Positions 9,731 through 21,466 are shown, counted from the first letter of the stretch. The stretch is DNA of 64,000 nucleotides from Leuctra nigra (GCA_934045905.1 OW203769.1:28467899-28531898), one strand, 5' to 3'. The notes: generated by a model not told the origin, from the sequence alone. Numbers and translations are program-made.

Positions 9731-12614
9731 ATAGTTTGGGAATGAGAAATGACCGCTGCTGATCTCCGTATGAATTATGAATGTTGGGAGGCATTACTAA
9801 TTTATGTTTGTTTCTTGTTACGTAATTATGTTGCGCGAGTGCTTTATGTTCATCAGAATAATAATTTGTTATAAGGAAAACGTATAGGTGCAGTTGATGA
9901 ACTGTCATAAACTGATAATTTTTCAAGGCATCTTTTGGGGGGATTATAATTTTAAAAATTCTCTTCTGTATACTATAAATTTTTTTAAGAAATGAGTCCG
10001 TTGTGGCACCCCAAGCAAGTATAGCATATCTAATTACTGATTCAATTAAAGCAAAATAAACTATTTTAAGCGTTGAGTAATTAACGAGTGGTTTTAAAAT
10101 ACGGAGGCTATACATTCCTGCTCTTAAGCGATTGCAAACCTTTTCGATGTGTTTATCCCATTTAAAATGCTTGTCAATAGTAACTCCTAAATACAAATAT
10201 GTATTTACATTTCCAATAGACATGTTGCATGTACAAACACCTTGAAATAAATTTGTTCTATTGTTGAATTTAGCATGTAAACATGCGTTATTATGAAAGG
10301 TAAGGTTAACATCTAAGTGCAATTTATGTGGTGAGTGAATATGCATAACTTTTGTTTTCTTACTATTGATTGTTAATCCGTGATCGTGGGCCCATCGTAA
10401 TAAATTATTGAAGTCATTTTGCAAGAAACATTGAGCAGAATTGAAATCCTTATGCGTGGAAACCAGAGCAGTGTCATCGGCGTACAAATAAACAGAACAA
10501 TCTTTGACAACTTTAAGCATATCATTTACGTAAATCAAATACAATAAGGGTCCCAGAATGGAACCTTGAGGTACCCCAGTTGAAATATTTACCTTTTTAC
10601 TAAAACACTGGTTAAACTTTACAGACATTGATCTTCCTAACAGGTAGTCTCTAAACCATTGCAGGATGGGTCCAGTGATTCCAATTCTCTCCAACGTATC
10701 CAACAGACGACTATGCAAAAGAGTGTCGAATGCCTTGGTGAAGTCAATGAAAACTACTACAACATGGTTGTTTTCATTTATTGCACCGTTGACATGGTTT
10801 GAGAAATCATTGAGTAACATGGCAGTGCTTTTGTTTTTTTGGAAACCATATTGTCTATTGTCAAGCAAATTAAATGTATTTATATAATTGATTATTGGTC
10901 CGCAAAACATCTCTCCATAATTTTTTCAATTGCAGATAATATTGATATAGGCCGGTAATTGTTAAAAATCTTATGATCTCCGTTCTTATATATAGCACGC
11001 ACAATTGATTGTTTTAAGTTAGATGGAATTGAGCCGTGAGATAATGATAGATTTATTAAGTTTGCAATAATAGGACTGATTGACTTGGAGCATACTTTTA
11101 AATCTTTCATTCTAATGTTATCTATTCCGGCTCCTTTCCTGCTATCGAAATCATAGATAATTTTTTCAATTGAGTGAGGTGTGGCCCTCATAAAATACAT
11201 GGACTGTTTTAGTTTTGTTGTTACGGATTCGATTGTCAAAACTGCACATTCATGTTTGATGTTATCTACTTCATCTTTGAAAGTATTTACGAAACCATCC
11301 ACTACCTCAGATTCTTTCAAATTGCTAAAGTATTTAGATATTACATTATCTACAGGCGATTTTGGTTTTTTACCTACAACAGAATTTATTACATTCCATG
11401 TCTTTCTGATATCAGTTTTGCACTCATCAAAACGATTTTTCAAATATTGCTGCTTGGCTTGAACTAGATTTTTATTAATTGTATTACGTAACTTTTTATA
11501 TTCATTTCTAAGATTAACATTTGATTTAGCATTTTTCCACCTTAAATACAGTTTATCCCTTTTCACAATACTTTCCTTTATATCTCTGTTAATCCATGGT
11601 TTATTATCCCTCGAAAGACTAACACGTGAGGACTTCAACTCGGAATGTGCCTCATAAATAGAGTTGAATTTCTTTTGAATTTCATTTAGAAGGTCAGTAG
11701 GATCCAAAATGTCTAACATGTATTCCCATTCTACATTTTCTAATTCTCTTTTGATTTTTTGTTTATTGTAAACTGTTTTCAGTTCAATGTTTTGTATGTT
11801 ATTCTTAATTGCATTTTGTTTGTCAATAATATTTATCCCGAGCATGATTACATAATGATCTGATATTTTCGTCTCTCCAATGATTGAAATGATGTCATGT
11901 TGTTTATTGTTTACCTTAGCATAAAAGCTCTATGCCATAGAGGTAAGAAAAGTGATCTAAACAGGTTCTGCTCATAATATCAAGCCTGCTTTCCACTCGA
12001 GTTTCCTGGAAAATACATCTCTTCATACCTTCATTTGACATTACATTTTTGTATTTATCAACATTTGAATTACCCTTGGCGAGTAAATCTAAGTTAATAT
12101 CACCAACGAAAATGATTTGATCCTTGTCTTTTATATTTGTTAGAATGTTTTCTATTTCTTGAATGAAATTTGGTAAATTAGAATCAGGTGGTCTATACAA
12201 AGAAATAATATGTGTTTTGGAACCGTTTAAAGTTATTGTTCCAATCAAACCCTCACAGTATCGTAAATTATAATCTTGCGTCGTAAAGAGCGTGCCTTCT
12301 TTAACATAAAAAATTACACCACCTCCACGTCTGTTTTGCCTTAAAGAAGGAAACATCTGAAAATTATTGATCTCAAAGAATTTAGTTTCCTCTAGCTTGA
12401 TGTTGACTTCACTGAGTACAATAATATCCAAGTGGGATATAATTTTGCTTATATAATGTAAAAATTCATCGAAATTTCTTTTTAATGACCTGATGTTTAG
12501 ATGAACACAATTAAATGTATCTTTTACCATGTGGGCAATGTTGTCATTAAATGACAGAGTAATAACTTCCGTTACATATGGTAGATTAATAATTGGCTGG
12601 TCTATACAATCCAT
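9729..12614 (-). pseudogene. LINE ORF2, AP endonuclease and reverse transcriptase, frameshifted and interrupted
   Basis: Read from ATG 12614. The endonuclease domain (CVHLNIRSL, IVLSEVNI, VGDINLDLL) runs to about 11930, where a 1-base shift moves the frame; the SDH motif (ISDHYVIML) is in the next frame at about 11850. A second 1-base shift lies near 10905, just after RT block YRPISILSAIEKI. The rest of RT follows: FIDFTKAFD (block A), STGVPQGSILGPLL, YLYADDTALV (catalytic block), then thumb and C-terminal sequence. At 9731 the frame runs directly into the tail of the plus-strand LINE, and its last residues (from SSVQFSSV on) are read from that other element. The true C-terminus lies at 4038-4129. 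Confidence 0.75.
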
Positions 12615-12662
12615 GACGAAAAAATACAAAATACAATTTAGAATTAGTGCGGGAAAGTCAAA

Positions 12663-13508
12663 TTAAGTTGGCACATCACTGGGTTTCATAATTTGTATGG
12701 GAACAGAATTTTCATCTTTCCGTATAAATATTTTACCATTTCTCGCCCAAACGTATTTATAACCTATTGATTTCGATTTTCTAGCAAGCCAAAACAAGTT
12801 TTTATTGTATTGTGATAAATGTTCGTTTACGTATATCTTCTGCTGGGTACCGCCGAGACCGATATCACTTGCAGTTAAGTCCTTTTTCTGCTTCTTGGCC
12901 GCCAGTAGAGAGTCTTTAGTTCTTCTCGAGTATAATTTGGCAATTATGGGCGCTGGGGCGTCAGGTTTGCGATTGTTTCTCTTCAGCCGATGACAGTACT
13001 CGATGTTCCCTGGGGCTACTGGATGGCCGAGGGCGGCGGTGATTCTGGAGACTACTACGTAGCAATCCTCCCCCTGTACCTCAGGGACACCCGACACTTC
13101 AAGATTGTAATTTTTATTATATTGTTCCAAGTCGTTTACTTTCATTTTTAAGTCTTCATTAGCCACCTTCAGTTCCGAATTTTCTTTTTTACAAGAAGTA
13201 ATTTCAGTGATCAATTTTGAGATTTGAGACGTCTGTAGCTTATTTTCTGCTAGTAGTTCGTCATGTGTTTTGGCCTGATATTGCATGCTTCTAGTTACCT
13301 CGCGCATTGTCTTAAGAATGATACGTACGGCATTTGAGATGGAATCGACATTCGGTTCCACTGTGATGTTTAGAGAGTCTATGTCGTCTAGTCCGTGACT
13401 ATCCATAACAGGGGATGACGCACTGTTATGCACTGGTGGGGTTAGGTCACTCTGATCGCCGACACTATTACTACGCGTATTTGGCTTACCTTTGCCTTTT
13501 CCAGTCAT
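12663..13508 (-). CDS. LINE ORF1 protein, coiled coil plus baculovirus FP25K-like C-terminal domain
   Basis: The start is the ATG at 13508; a near-cognate codon further upstream keeps the frame open but is less likely. The Ser/Thr-rich N-terminus of about 75 residues is followed by a coiled coil (NKLQTSQISKLITEI, LKMKVNDLEQYN) and a C-terminal half with the pattern of FP25K-like LINE ORF1 proteins: LEVSGVPE, CHRLKR, IIAKLYSRRTKDSLL, IYVNEHLSQYNKNLFWLAR, YKYVWARNGKIFIRK. These proteins bind RNA and form the ribonucleoprotein particle. The frame is intact over 282 residues. ORF2 starts about 50 bases further on. Confidence 0.75.
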   Translation of the reverse strand: MTGKGKGKPNTRSNSVGDQSDLTPPVHNSASSPVMDSHGLDDIDSLNITVEPNVDSISNAVRIILKTMREVTRSMQYQAKTHDELLAENKLQTSQISKLITEITSCKKENSELKVANEDLKMKVNDLEQYNKNYNLEVSGVPEVQGEDCYVVVSRITAALGHPVAPGNIEYCHRLKRNNRKPDAPAPIIAKLYSRRTKDSLLAAKKQKKDLTASDIGLGGTQQKIYVNEHLSQYNKNLFWLARKSKSIGYKYVWARNGKIFIRKDENSVPIQIMKPSDVPT

Positions 13509-13706
13509 TGCACTCAACTTTAAAGTATATTGTATGTAGTATTGTATGTTGAATGTTTTTATGACTAATAACTATAGTTTGACACTTAAAAGCACTATTC
13601 AAGGAGCGATGTAGACTACGTCTGTCTCGTCTGACCGACTGACTCGAACTGGAAATTTTCGTTTCATTCATTCAAATTGACTGAAATTTTTACTGACTCG
13701 AACTGG

Positions 13707-13812
13707 AAATTTTCGTTCCATTCATTCAAATTGACAGAAATTTTTACACTATCGATCTTTATATATTCAATATTATTTGAAATTTTCAGCTTGATATGTT
13801 CGTAGATTTTAT
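13707..13812 (-). repeat. palindromic element, rest of right arm
   Basis: Reverse-complementary to 3480-3582, for example TAATGGAACGAAAAT-like against ATTTTCGTTCCATT. It is the distal part of the arm split by the LINE insertion. A 54-bp tandem duplication (13638-13691 and 13692-13745) overlaps the LINE/arm junction. Confidence 0.65.
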
Positions 13813-14940
13813 CATTGGGGATTTTATCAAATAACAACATTTACAGATTATATTGCATTTTGTCTAAAGTTTCCCCAAGAATATTGCATATTATCACACA
13901 TTTTAAATGTCATTCGATTATTTGGTATAAAAAATTGAAAACATTCCCTGCGGGGCACACTGGGGGGCCAGCCCCCCAGATCCCCTTAACCCCTCCCCAC
14001 TCAAAATAAAGTTCCCACGCGCCTGATAGGCACTATAGTGACGTTGTCAACTAGTATACGTCACGACAATGTCCGTCGCGAGATGTCAAAGTGAAGCAGC
14101 GAGTAGATGCCATGCTGTCTAATGCCTACTCACTGTGTGGCACGAAGACGTCGCTACCAATGACCGTCGCAAGAAGTGGCAGAGTAGCTGGCATTAGCAT
14201 GAGCGCCAGGAGGGGCTTTCCCCCTGGATGTTTGCAGCATCTCAAAACGTTTCAAAATGTATTTCTTAGTGTAAATAAACAAAAACACCGATGTCTTTGT
14301 GCAATGCACTAAGAGTGGGAGTGTGGGGCAATGGGCCCCATGCTCTAAAGTGTGAGCAATTAAAAAAAGTTCAATTTGTAAGCAACAACAAATTCAAAAT
14401 CGTCTCGGAATTGATTTCAAGGTGTCAAGAAACCAAGAAAGGATGGAACAGATAGCTTGAGAGGAGAGTGTGTTCGTCTATAGTTTTTTTCAGAAAGTTT
14501 TGAAACTGCTTTGGAACAAGGACCTAAATACTTTTACCTATTATCAATATGTATTATATTATATTTTAGGTATATTTTACATATAGTAACGAACGCAGCA
14601 GTTAATTTTCCATTGAGGCAGGGGAAGGGGGGGGGGGAGAGCTTTAGATAGAATTGAGTGCCGTAAACTATTTTTCTATATCCAAATTCGAACAGCTGTA
14701 ACTTTTGTCCTAAGAAGGTAATGTTTTTGAAACTTTCACGCATCAAGCCTTATTATGTTATTCAAAATTCGTGAAAGTTTCAGCCCGATGTGTGCATTAG
14801 TTTCATCACATCCCAGTAAACACATCATGCTGTCTAGATGAAGGCACGGTGATGGGCCAGTACCGGCCACTTTGGCAAGGTGCTGGCACCGAACAAGATG
14901 GTGCATTCAAAGATCATGCTGGCCAACATCAATGAAGCCT
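13813..14940. other. intergenic, no gene seen
   Basis: Contains a GGGGGGCCAGCCCCCCAG-type GC block near 13970 and a G-rich run near 14625-14640. Short open frames here show no recognisable protein. Confidence 0.4.
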
Positions 14941-15006
14941 GTACTGGCCCAGTGCTGGCTGGCCAGCACGCGGCCACATGCAGGCCAGCCAGCACTGGGC
15001 CAGTAC
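14941..15006. repeat. 24-bp perfect inverted repeat (GC-rich hairpin)
   Basis: 14941-14964 and 14983-15006 are exact reverse complements (arms start GTACTGGCCCAGTGCTGG), with an 18-bp loop. Further CTGGCC/GGCCAG words surround it from 14850 to 15030 in otherwise AT-rich DNA. Strong cruciform or RNA hairpin potential; no gene assigned. Confidence 0.9.
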
Positions 15007-15462
15007 CGGCTGGCCAGAACGCGGCCGGCAGCAAGTAGCTTGCATTGTGCTTGCGCACCTATACAGTTATATAGCCTCTAGCAAGCGGATTGTTTTTATT
15101 ATCGACAGTTTTTTTTAAATCAAAATAATATAATTAAATCCGCATTCTCGCGTATGTTCTTAACGACAGCAGATCCGCTATAATAATTTTTTCCTTCTAA
15201 ATCTTATTCGTTATTTAATTATTAATCTCAAAATAGAAAAAAATATGTTTTTCATTCGAATTCAGATTTTACATATCAAGTGATACGAATGGATTGGATA
15301 TTTCAAGCACAAATACCTACGCACGTGCCGTCGCAGGTAATAAATTGATATTTCCGTGTGCATTTACAAATTAACAAGAACACGTATAATAATGTATCTG
15401 TAGTGGTACAAATATTTCCAGTTTCCTGATACATTTGAGTCCATTCATCCCTCTATCACCTC
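15007..15462. other. spacer, no gene seen
   Basis: AT-rich with no recognised feature. Confidence 0.4.
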
Positions 15463-17171
15463 AAATCTAAAAATTCTGCACTGAAAAGTAGTGATATCAA
15501 AAAATGAGCCAAGTCAAAACGTTATTTGAAAATCAAAAAATACTTGGCGCATCGTGTATATAAATAGCTTGGTAGTATAGGCCAATTATAAAATATACAT
15601 CAAATATACATATACATAGTATACGAAGCGCCAAGTATTTTTTGATTTTCAAATAAAGTTTTGACTTGGCTCATTTTTTGATATCACTCCTTTTTAGTGC
15701 CGAATTTTTTTTAAGTTGAAGAGACTTGGTTGGTATTTTTACACGAAGTGTTTTTTTATGGGGAATCACTACTTTTTTTAGTTTATTCTTACAACTTATG
15801 TGTAAAACATATCAAATGAACAATTACTAAATCCTTAAAAAAAATCACCCTTACAATTTAGTTATTTTTACGAATAATAGCAAGGTTTCATTCCAATCGG
15901 TCAACCCAGTTTCGAGATATAGCAACACTTCGGTTTTCAAAATGGCTGCTGAACTTTCTGCACTGCCACATAGAATTTATTACTATAAATGATGTGTATA
16001 ATTTTAAGCTTTCTGAATATGTAATTATTGTATAGGAGGGGATTATAATAATTTATAAACTTGAATGACGTCATTTCCGGTCTCATAAATAGGAAAATTC
16101 TAGTTTGACTGTTCCTATTCCATAGAGATGGCCTTCCGAATCGTTTGGCGCTAGTTTCATAACGATATGTCAACCAGTTTTCGAGATATGACGTTACTTC
16201 CTGTTTCAAAATGGCTGCTGAAATCACTGACCCCTTGAAATATAATTTAAACATGATTACATTTTATTATAATCTGTCTCAAATAGTATATGTATTGCAT
16301 CAAAATGTAAATTTGTAAGATTTGTTAAATATGTGACGTCATTTCCGGTTTCGGTATGGTAAACTGCAAATATTATTGATGATAATACATGAAGTTGACC
16401 GTGTAAATTGTTTAGCGCTGGTTTCGTTCAAATCTATTTAGCCGATATTGAGATATGATGTAACTTCCGGGTTCAAAATGGCGGCTTCCGGTTGGTTTTA
16501 TAACAAGTCAAATGAGATATGAGATATCAAAAGTTTAAACGTTACATAAATATCAAAATAATCGGATCAAATTTGTTGCCGAAATGCCAATCGATGTATT
16601 ACAAATTTCATGACGTCATTTCCGGTTTCGTTAACATAAATTTTAGTCTGTTGCTATTGATAATACATAATGTTGACCGTCCGAATCGTTTGGTGCTATT
16701 TTCGTTCCAATCGGTTTAGCCGTTGTCGAGATATGATGTCACTTCCGGTTTCAAAATGGCGGCACAAAAAAAGTCAAGGGGTGGAGGCCAAATCAGACGC
16801 CAAAAGTGCACACGTGGTAAAAATTTGATATCAATTGGTTCAGCCGTTTAGGCTGTGGCCTTGTTACCGGATTTTAGCTCCAGCCTACTACTACTGAGAT
16901 TATTACTGAAAACCGCCCTAAAACACGATTTTCACGGTCCTCTAGCTCGCAAAGGGCGTAACCTATTGTTCCCAAATTTGGTAGATGTGGTGGGGTGGGC
17001 CATAGCTCGAAATTAAGATATTTCGCAACAATGTGAGATTTCCCAATTTTATGAACCAGTAGGCCGAAAATGCCACTATGATGCTTACGGTAAAAGTGGG
17101 TTTGCTCCAGCCTTTATAATGAGTGTGCGCGCCTTACGACTTGGCTGGCGTGGAGCGACCGCTCCACTAGA
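15463..17171 (+). mobile_element. U-family element, copy 1 (5'-truncated head)
   Basis: Starts inside the left arm of the palindromic head, with head arms around a spacer at about 15540-15650. The body 15760-17100 repeats a block that pairs TGACGTCA-like, TTCCGG and AAAATGGC(T/G)GC words, about one block per 200-250 bp. It ends in the hairpin GTGGAGCGACCGCTCCAC followed by TAGA. No ORF. It lies just downstream of the Ly6-like gene. Confidence 0.75.
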
Positions 17172-17346
17172 TGTCAGCAAACTACTTCTGCACATTTCAA
17201 ATCTAGCTTGGAATTGGTTGACAAAATTACTCTCTGTAACCTCCAAAAGAAGGTGAAAGTGAAAATTGTCAACAGTGCAGTAAAGACACACATTTCAGAC
17301 GTCACTCAAATACTTATATTTACAAAAATGGTTAGACAATGTAGAT

Positions 17347-17352
17347 TTTAAT
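17347..17352 (-). terminator. possible poly(A) signal of the Ly6-like gene
   Basis: ATTAAA on the minus strand, about 270 bases after the stop codon at 17621. A variant signal with no independent support. Confidence 0.25.
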
Positions 17353-17620
17353 ATGTTTCAAGTCTTGTATCCTAAAAAGCCATGAACGAATTATTAGAAA
17401 TAATAATTTAAAATTTGAATTTTGAATGAATGGAACTAAAAATATTCGTAGAATTTAGAATGAAACATATTATACTTTGGACTTTATAAAGTGCATTTTA
17501 TATAGAAAATTTGAAACTTAGATCGAAAAAATCGTTTCTTACTCTGTAGACAGTGTATTTTGAATGGAAATTTTTGAGACTTGAACGAAAGAGAAACGGA
17601 TAATTTTGAACGCAGTCAGG

Positions 17621-17858
17621 TTAATAGGCATTGAAGATGTAGACGACGATGGCCAAGATGATGGGCAGAAGTCCCGCAGTGAGTCGGGTTGATGCGCCCT
17701 TGGCTCCAGACCCCGTGGATCCCCCTTTAGGTGGGCCAACTGGGCCGGCTGGGCTAGTTGAATTTCCATCCTTCGAAGCTTTGACACGGTTGCACTCGTT
17801 TCCGGTACAGCAGTCTTTAGCGTCGTCCTTGCATGAAGCACCCGCTTTGCCACACCCC
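17621..17858 (-). CDS. Ly6/uPAR (three-finger) GPI-anchored protein, last exon
   Basis: On the minus strand the acceptor TTGATTGCAG precedes 17858. The first base completes a codon split in phase 2, then the frame gives GCGKAGASCKDDAKDCCTGNECN, of which the signature is CC(x4)CN, the hallmark end of a Ly6/three-finger domain. A Gly/Pro/Ser-rich linker follows, then a hydrophobic C-terminus (AGLLPIILAIVVYIFNAY) directly before TAA 17623-17621, as expected for a GPI-attachment signal. The protein would sit on the outer face of the plasma membrane. In insects such proteins act in septate junctions, ion-channel modulation and receptor trafficking; which applies here is unknown. Confidence 0.8.
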
Positions 17859-17871
17859 CTGCAATCAACAC

Positions 17872-18596
17872 ATCATTCTCAGCACGCTTACAGAATTAAA
17901 ACAGTACTGACTTTGGATCTAAGTAAACTTCGGGCCTCCTGCGTTTAAGTATAACCTTGCTGTCCAATGGCTAGAGCATTCGCATTGCTTTGAGACCGCC
18001 CTACCAACTATAGAGCATCCAACCGACATGACACCTGTTGCCTCTAATAGCCAAAGCACTGTCTTCACTGCGAGCACAGTAGAAAGAAATACTTGTTGAA
18101 TCCAGCGATACCAACAACTTGAGTGCTTTATGGTTGGTACGCGTCCCTGAAATTTCGTCACAAATCTATCTCAGGTATTCATAGTTTGCACGAACTTCTA
18201 TATTGTCTCCTTGTGTTTATTCCAAATAACCAAAGGTATAATCAAATACAAGGGGAATACAGACAGGAAATTAAATGCTATATTGTTTGCCTATAGACTG
18301 CGCTGGTGTAGGCATTTCGTTGACTGAATGTGCTGTTATCGCGGAAAATCAGGTGAACAATTTCAACGTCGGCTCAACCGATTGAGAATCATTTCTCATG
18401 AGGATGGTCACCAGGGTTTCTCGCAAGCTAGCTGCTCATATTGGTCAGATAAATCGGCGCATGATATACGTATTAACACTTCATGGTAGTAGACACTGGA
18501 CAATATAAAAAAAACTATTATAGAAATTCAATGACGAAGTGATACCTTAAAATGATTTAATCTATAATTACTTAAAACTCAGTGAATTAATGTTCT
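17872..18596. other. intron of Ly6-like gene, unassigned part
   Basis: No element boundaries found. A TGGCTAGAGCATTCG word near 17965 resembles a pol III A box but no B box follows. Confidence 0.4.
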
Positions 18597-18741
18597 GGGG
18601 GCTTATTCTCGAAAAAGTTATCACGTCATAAGTTATGAATCATAAAAAAGTCATAATATAAACATGGTGAGAGATAGGACAAACCTCCTGAATCATAACT
18701 TGGGAGTTATGACGTGATAACTTTTTCGAGAATTAGCTCCC
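18597..18741. mobile_element. F4 palindromic MITE, copy a
   Basis: 145-bp near-palindrome. The ends start GGGGCTTATTCTCGAAAAAG and match the inverse of the right end over about 35 bp. The core GTGAGAGATAGGACAAACC is shared with the copies at 22303, 30722 and 31947. No coding capacity. Confidence 0.8.
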
Positions 18742-18769
18742 TGGTATCTAAAATGAAATACTATTGAAT

Positions 18770-19258
18770 ATCTTGTGAACATTGGATGAATGATTCAGAC
18801 GGTCCTTTATATGAAACATCAATAGTGTAACTAAAGTTTTCTAATTACTGAAACCGGAAATGACGTCATATTTATGCGATATCTGCCTAAATTCACTTCC
18901 CCTTTATATAAAAACCCATAAATATCTATTCAGAAGGCTTATAATGATACATAAAATTTTTAGAAATAAATTCTAGGTGGCAGTAATTTTAGCCGCCATT
19001 TTGAAAACCGGAAGTGATGCCATAGCTTGAAAATGGCTGGACCTATTGGAATGATGCTTTCGCAATTCTTCATGGAATATCAATACTTAGAACCTAACAA
19101 CATTTTTCGTACCAATTCGTAAATGGCATATTTTTTTTTAAAGAAATTAGTCATTCTCATTATTGCTCAGATATGTCTTACAAGTTGTGTAAATAAACTA
19201 AAAAAATGAGTGTAATCCCCATAAAAAAACACTCAGTGTAAAAATACCAGCCAATATC
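18770..19258 (-). mobile_element. U-family element, copy 2 (partial, minus orientation)
   Basis: Contains body motifs (CCGGAAATGACGTCAT, CCGCCATTTTGAAAACCGG) and ends inside the left part of the palindromic head (CCCATAAAAAAACACTC at about 19215). The tail and most of the head are missing. Confidence 0.7.
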
Positions 19259-19574
19259 AATACCAATTTTTAGACGGTTTAAAAGCATGACTTATAGTTT
19301 CTAAAGCTGCTATACTATAAACGTGTGTTTTGCGCGTGGTGGTATGATATCTGATGCTCGCGCTTTGTGAAATTAAACAAGTTCGAGCAAACTGGGAATA
19401 CTTAGACCGATTTGTGTATCGGAGGGTTTCGAAAGACGTGACGTCATTAAAATGCAATAAACACCTAGACACGCGTACTAACTAATAAAGCAATGACCCG
19501 AAAAAGTCAACGGCAGAATAAGTCCACTTTTGGCTCAAGTGAAGATTTTCCTACTGATCCAGAACTTTACTGAC

Positions 19575-19813
19575 CATGCGTTCTTGGTTAACATGCAGGT
19601 CTTAATAGTGGCTTCTTCGCAATCTTTGGTCTTGGTCGTGGCGGCAGGACACAATTTAGCTTCGGGTGCCTCCCTCTTGAACCTAACTGGAGCAACAGCT
19701 TTTCGTGTCGTTGTCGTATCTTCTTCCGTCGTCTCCTCCGTAGATCCTTCCTCCGTCGTAGTTTCTTCGTCCGTCGCAGCTGCATCCTCGAGTGTGCACA
19801 CGTAGCAATTTAT
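19575..19813 (-). CDS. Ly6/uPAR (three-finger) protein, middle exon
   Basis: The minus-strand acceptor CTTGTGCGCAG precedes 19813. The exon starts in phase 0 with INCYVC (Cys1-x2-Cys2 of the fold) and ends in phase 2 at TG|GTCAGT (19575/19574), which joins the last exon to form a Trp codon. It carries Cys1-Cys5. With the last exon the ten-cysteine order is CxxC..C..C..C..C..C..CC..C, as in Ly6 domains. Between Cys2 and Cys3 there is an unusually long insert of about 45 residues rich in Glu and Thr (TEETTEEDTTTTRK), followed by RFKRE, a possible furin-type cleavage site. That loop is normally short. The intron to the last exon is 1.7 kb. Confidence 0.75.
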
Positions 19814-19904
19814 CTGCGCACAAGAGACGAAACTGAAACCACGCTCTTAGACATCCAACATGGTCGACGCATCGAGAGTCAAGGGGCCAAATCTTTAGAT
19901 AAAA

Positions 19905-21149
19905 GTTTTGAAACCATGTACACTCGGCACATTTAAATATGATCGTTGATTTTTCTTCAGAGTCCCACGTTGTAAACCCCTAATACCTACCGACCGGTTA
20001 GATCACGTGACTTCCTTATCAGTTCTCTCGCGGAACAAAACAAGGGGAGGGGGTAGTTCGTCGTCAATAGGAAACAAGTAATATTCTCTTTCAATATCTG
20101 ATCGACATTGCATTACGAGGTCTTCATTGTGTCGGATCGTGGTTTCACGTGATTTTGACGCAAGGTTGCCCATTAACTTACTAGTTCTGTGGATATTTCT
20201 CGATAAGTTTACTCAATGTCATATGCCAGATGAAAAATTTGTTTCAAACTTTTACTCAATTAATTTAGAGGTGCTAACGCCATCCACAAAAGAAATAAAT
20301 TTACATTCTAGAGATCCGATTATGTGGTTTTAAAAACTTGACAATTTCGTTTTTGGAATTGTAAATTTCGCGTTATGAATGAAGAGGGAGAGTCAATTAT
20401 ATTACTCAAAAATGTAAACCCTAGTAAGCCCAGTGCAGCATGTGACTGTCCACCTTGGTTTTTCACTATGCAAAATCAAAAATAAAATATTAAAAGCTTT
20501 TTCCTGCTGTTTGTTTATGTAAATTGCGACTGTAAAAGACATTATGTCAACTTTATTTTCACGTGATAATGCGAGGTCACTGCCCCTCCCACTAAGCAAC
20601 CCCAAGTTTTTTTCTACAAGTTCAGAGCTCTTCTGTCATTTACGCGAATAGGGGAGGATCACTGACTGGACTTTAGAAATAAAAAAGGTTGAATATTGGG
20701 GGTTACCTTGGTGATCATTAGAAAAAAGCAAAAAAAGCAAAGCTCATTAGAAAAACAAAGCTTTTCTTATAAAAAAAAGTATGAAATTGAAATATACTGT
20801 AGATTTTTCAAATCATTCATCTGGCATATGACATTGAGTTAACTTATCGAATAATGTCCCCAGAACTGGGGAGTTAATGGGCAAATTTGCGTCAAAAACA
20901 CGTGAAACCACGATCTGACACACTGAAGTGGGATTCGAATGAAGGCCTCGTAATGCAATGTCGATCAGATATTGAAAGAGAATATTACTTGTTTCCTATT
21001 GACGACGAACTACCCCCTCCCCTTGTTTTGTTCCGTGAGAGAACAGATAAGGAAGTCACGTGATCTAACCGGTCGGTAGGTATTAGGGGTATACAACGTG
21101 GGACTCTGAAGAAAAATCAACGATCATATTTAAATGTGCCGAGTGTACG
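19905..21149. mobile_element. F6 foldback element
   Basis: Arms of about 340 bp at 19905-20245 and 20808-21149 are inverted copies with scattered differences (for example CGGCACATTTAAATATGATC against GATCATATTTAAATGTGCCG). The 560-bp middle shows no gene. It begins about 90 bp upstream of the Ly6 middle exon, inside the large intron. Confidence 0.8.
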
Positions 21150-21236
21150 TTTTCATCGATTAAAACTAAGCAATAGTTGTCAGATTTTCCAAGTTGTAAG
21201 TGATGCAAACGTAAATGGTTTGACAAAGTGAAAAAT

Positions 21237-21466
21237 CAAGAATATACCACATTTTAAATTATCTAGTTAGCTCTGCTTTTCAAAAAATTTCATATGCAGT
21301 ACACTGATCCTCATATCTAAGTTTATCTTTTATCTGATCATGATTGAAATTTCAAATGATTTCATCAACCAATTTTGTCTACAATTCATGTTATGTTCCA
21401 TTGTTGAAAAACACTAATATGAAATTTTTTGAAAAGCAGAGCTAACTAGATAATTATTTAAAATGT
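21237..21466. repeat. inverted repeat, about 50-bp arms
   Basis: Left arm near 21249-21297 and right arm near 21416-21466 (TAGTTAGCTCTGCTTTTC against GAAAAGCAGAGCTAACTA). Small foldback, no ORF. Confidence 0.75.

Larger units (their letters stand above)
4130..9731 (+). mobile_element. CR1-like LINE with esterase-type ORF1, nearly intact
   Basis: The 5.6-kb element has a 5' UTR (about 4130-4311), ORF1 (4312-6429), ORF2 in the same frame (from 6430), a 3' UTR of about 270 bases and a 3' end made of five ACTGA repeats (9706-9730), a short tail typical of CR1/L2-type LINEs in place of poly(A). It sits inside ORF2 of the minus-strand LINE and must be younger. No clear target-site duplication is visible. 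The only break seen in 5.1 kb of coding sequence is one extra base in an A8 run. Confidence 0.75.
3706..13650 (-). mobile_element. Jockey/CR1-group LINE with FP25K-like ORF1 (minus strand), split by a second LINE
   Basis: Read on the minus strand from about 13650: 5' UTR, ORF1 (13508-12663), ORF2 (12614 downward), interrupted at 9731/4130 by the plus-strand LINE, then the ORF2 C-terminus (to 4038), a short 3' UTR with a TAA microsatellite, and a poly(A) tail seen as 16 T at 3706. The tail fragment would look like an unrelated 5'-truncated LINE if the nesting were missed. The exact 5' end is uncertain by some tens of bases. ORF2 carries two frameshifts, so the copy is dead. Confidence 0.75.

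Noticed and set aside
17919..18161. 80-codon minus frame and A-box-like word
   Set aside because: Neither a protein family nor a full pol III promoter can be seen.
19588..19785. Basic Arg/Lys-rich minus frame and a Ser/Val-rich plus frame
   Set aside because: Other-phase readings of the Glu/Thr-rich Ly6 exon.
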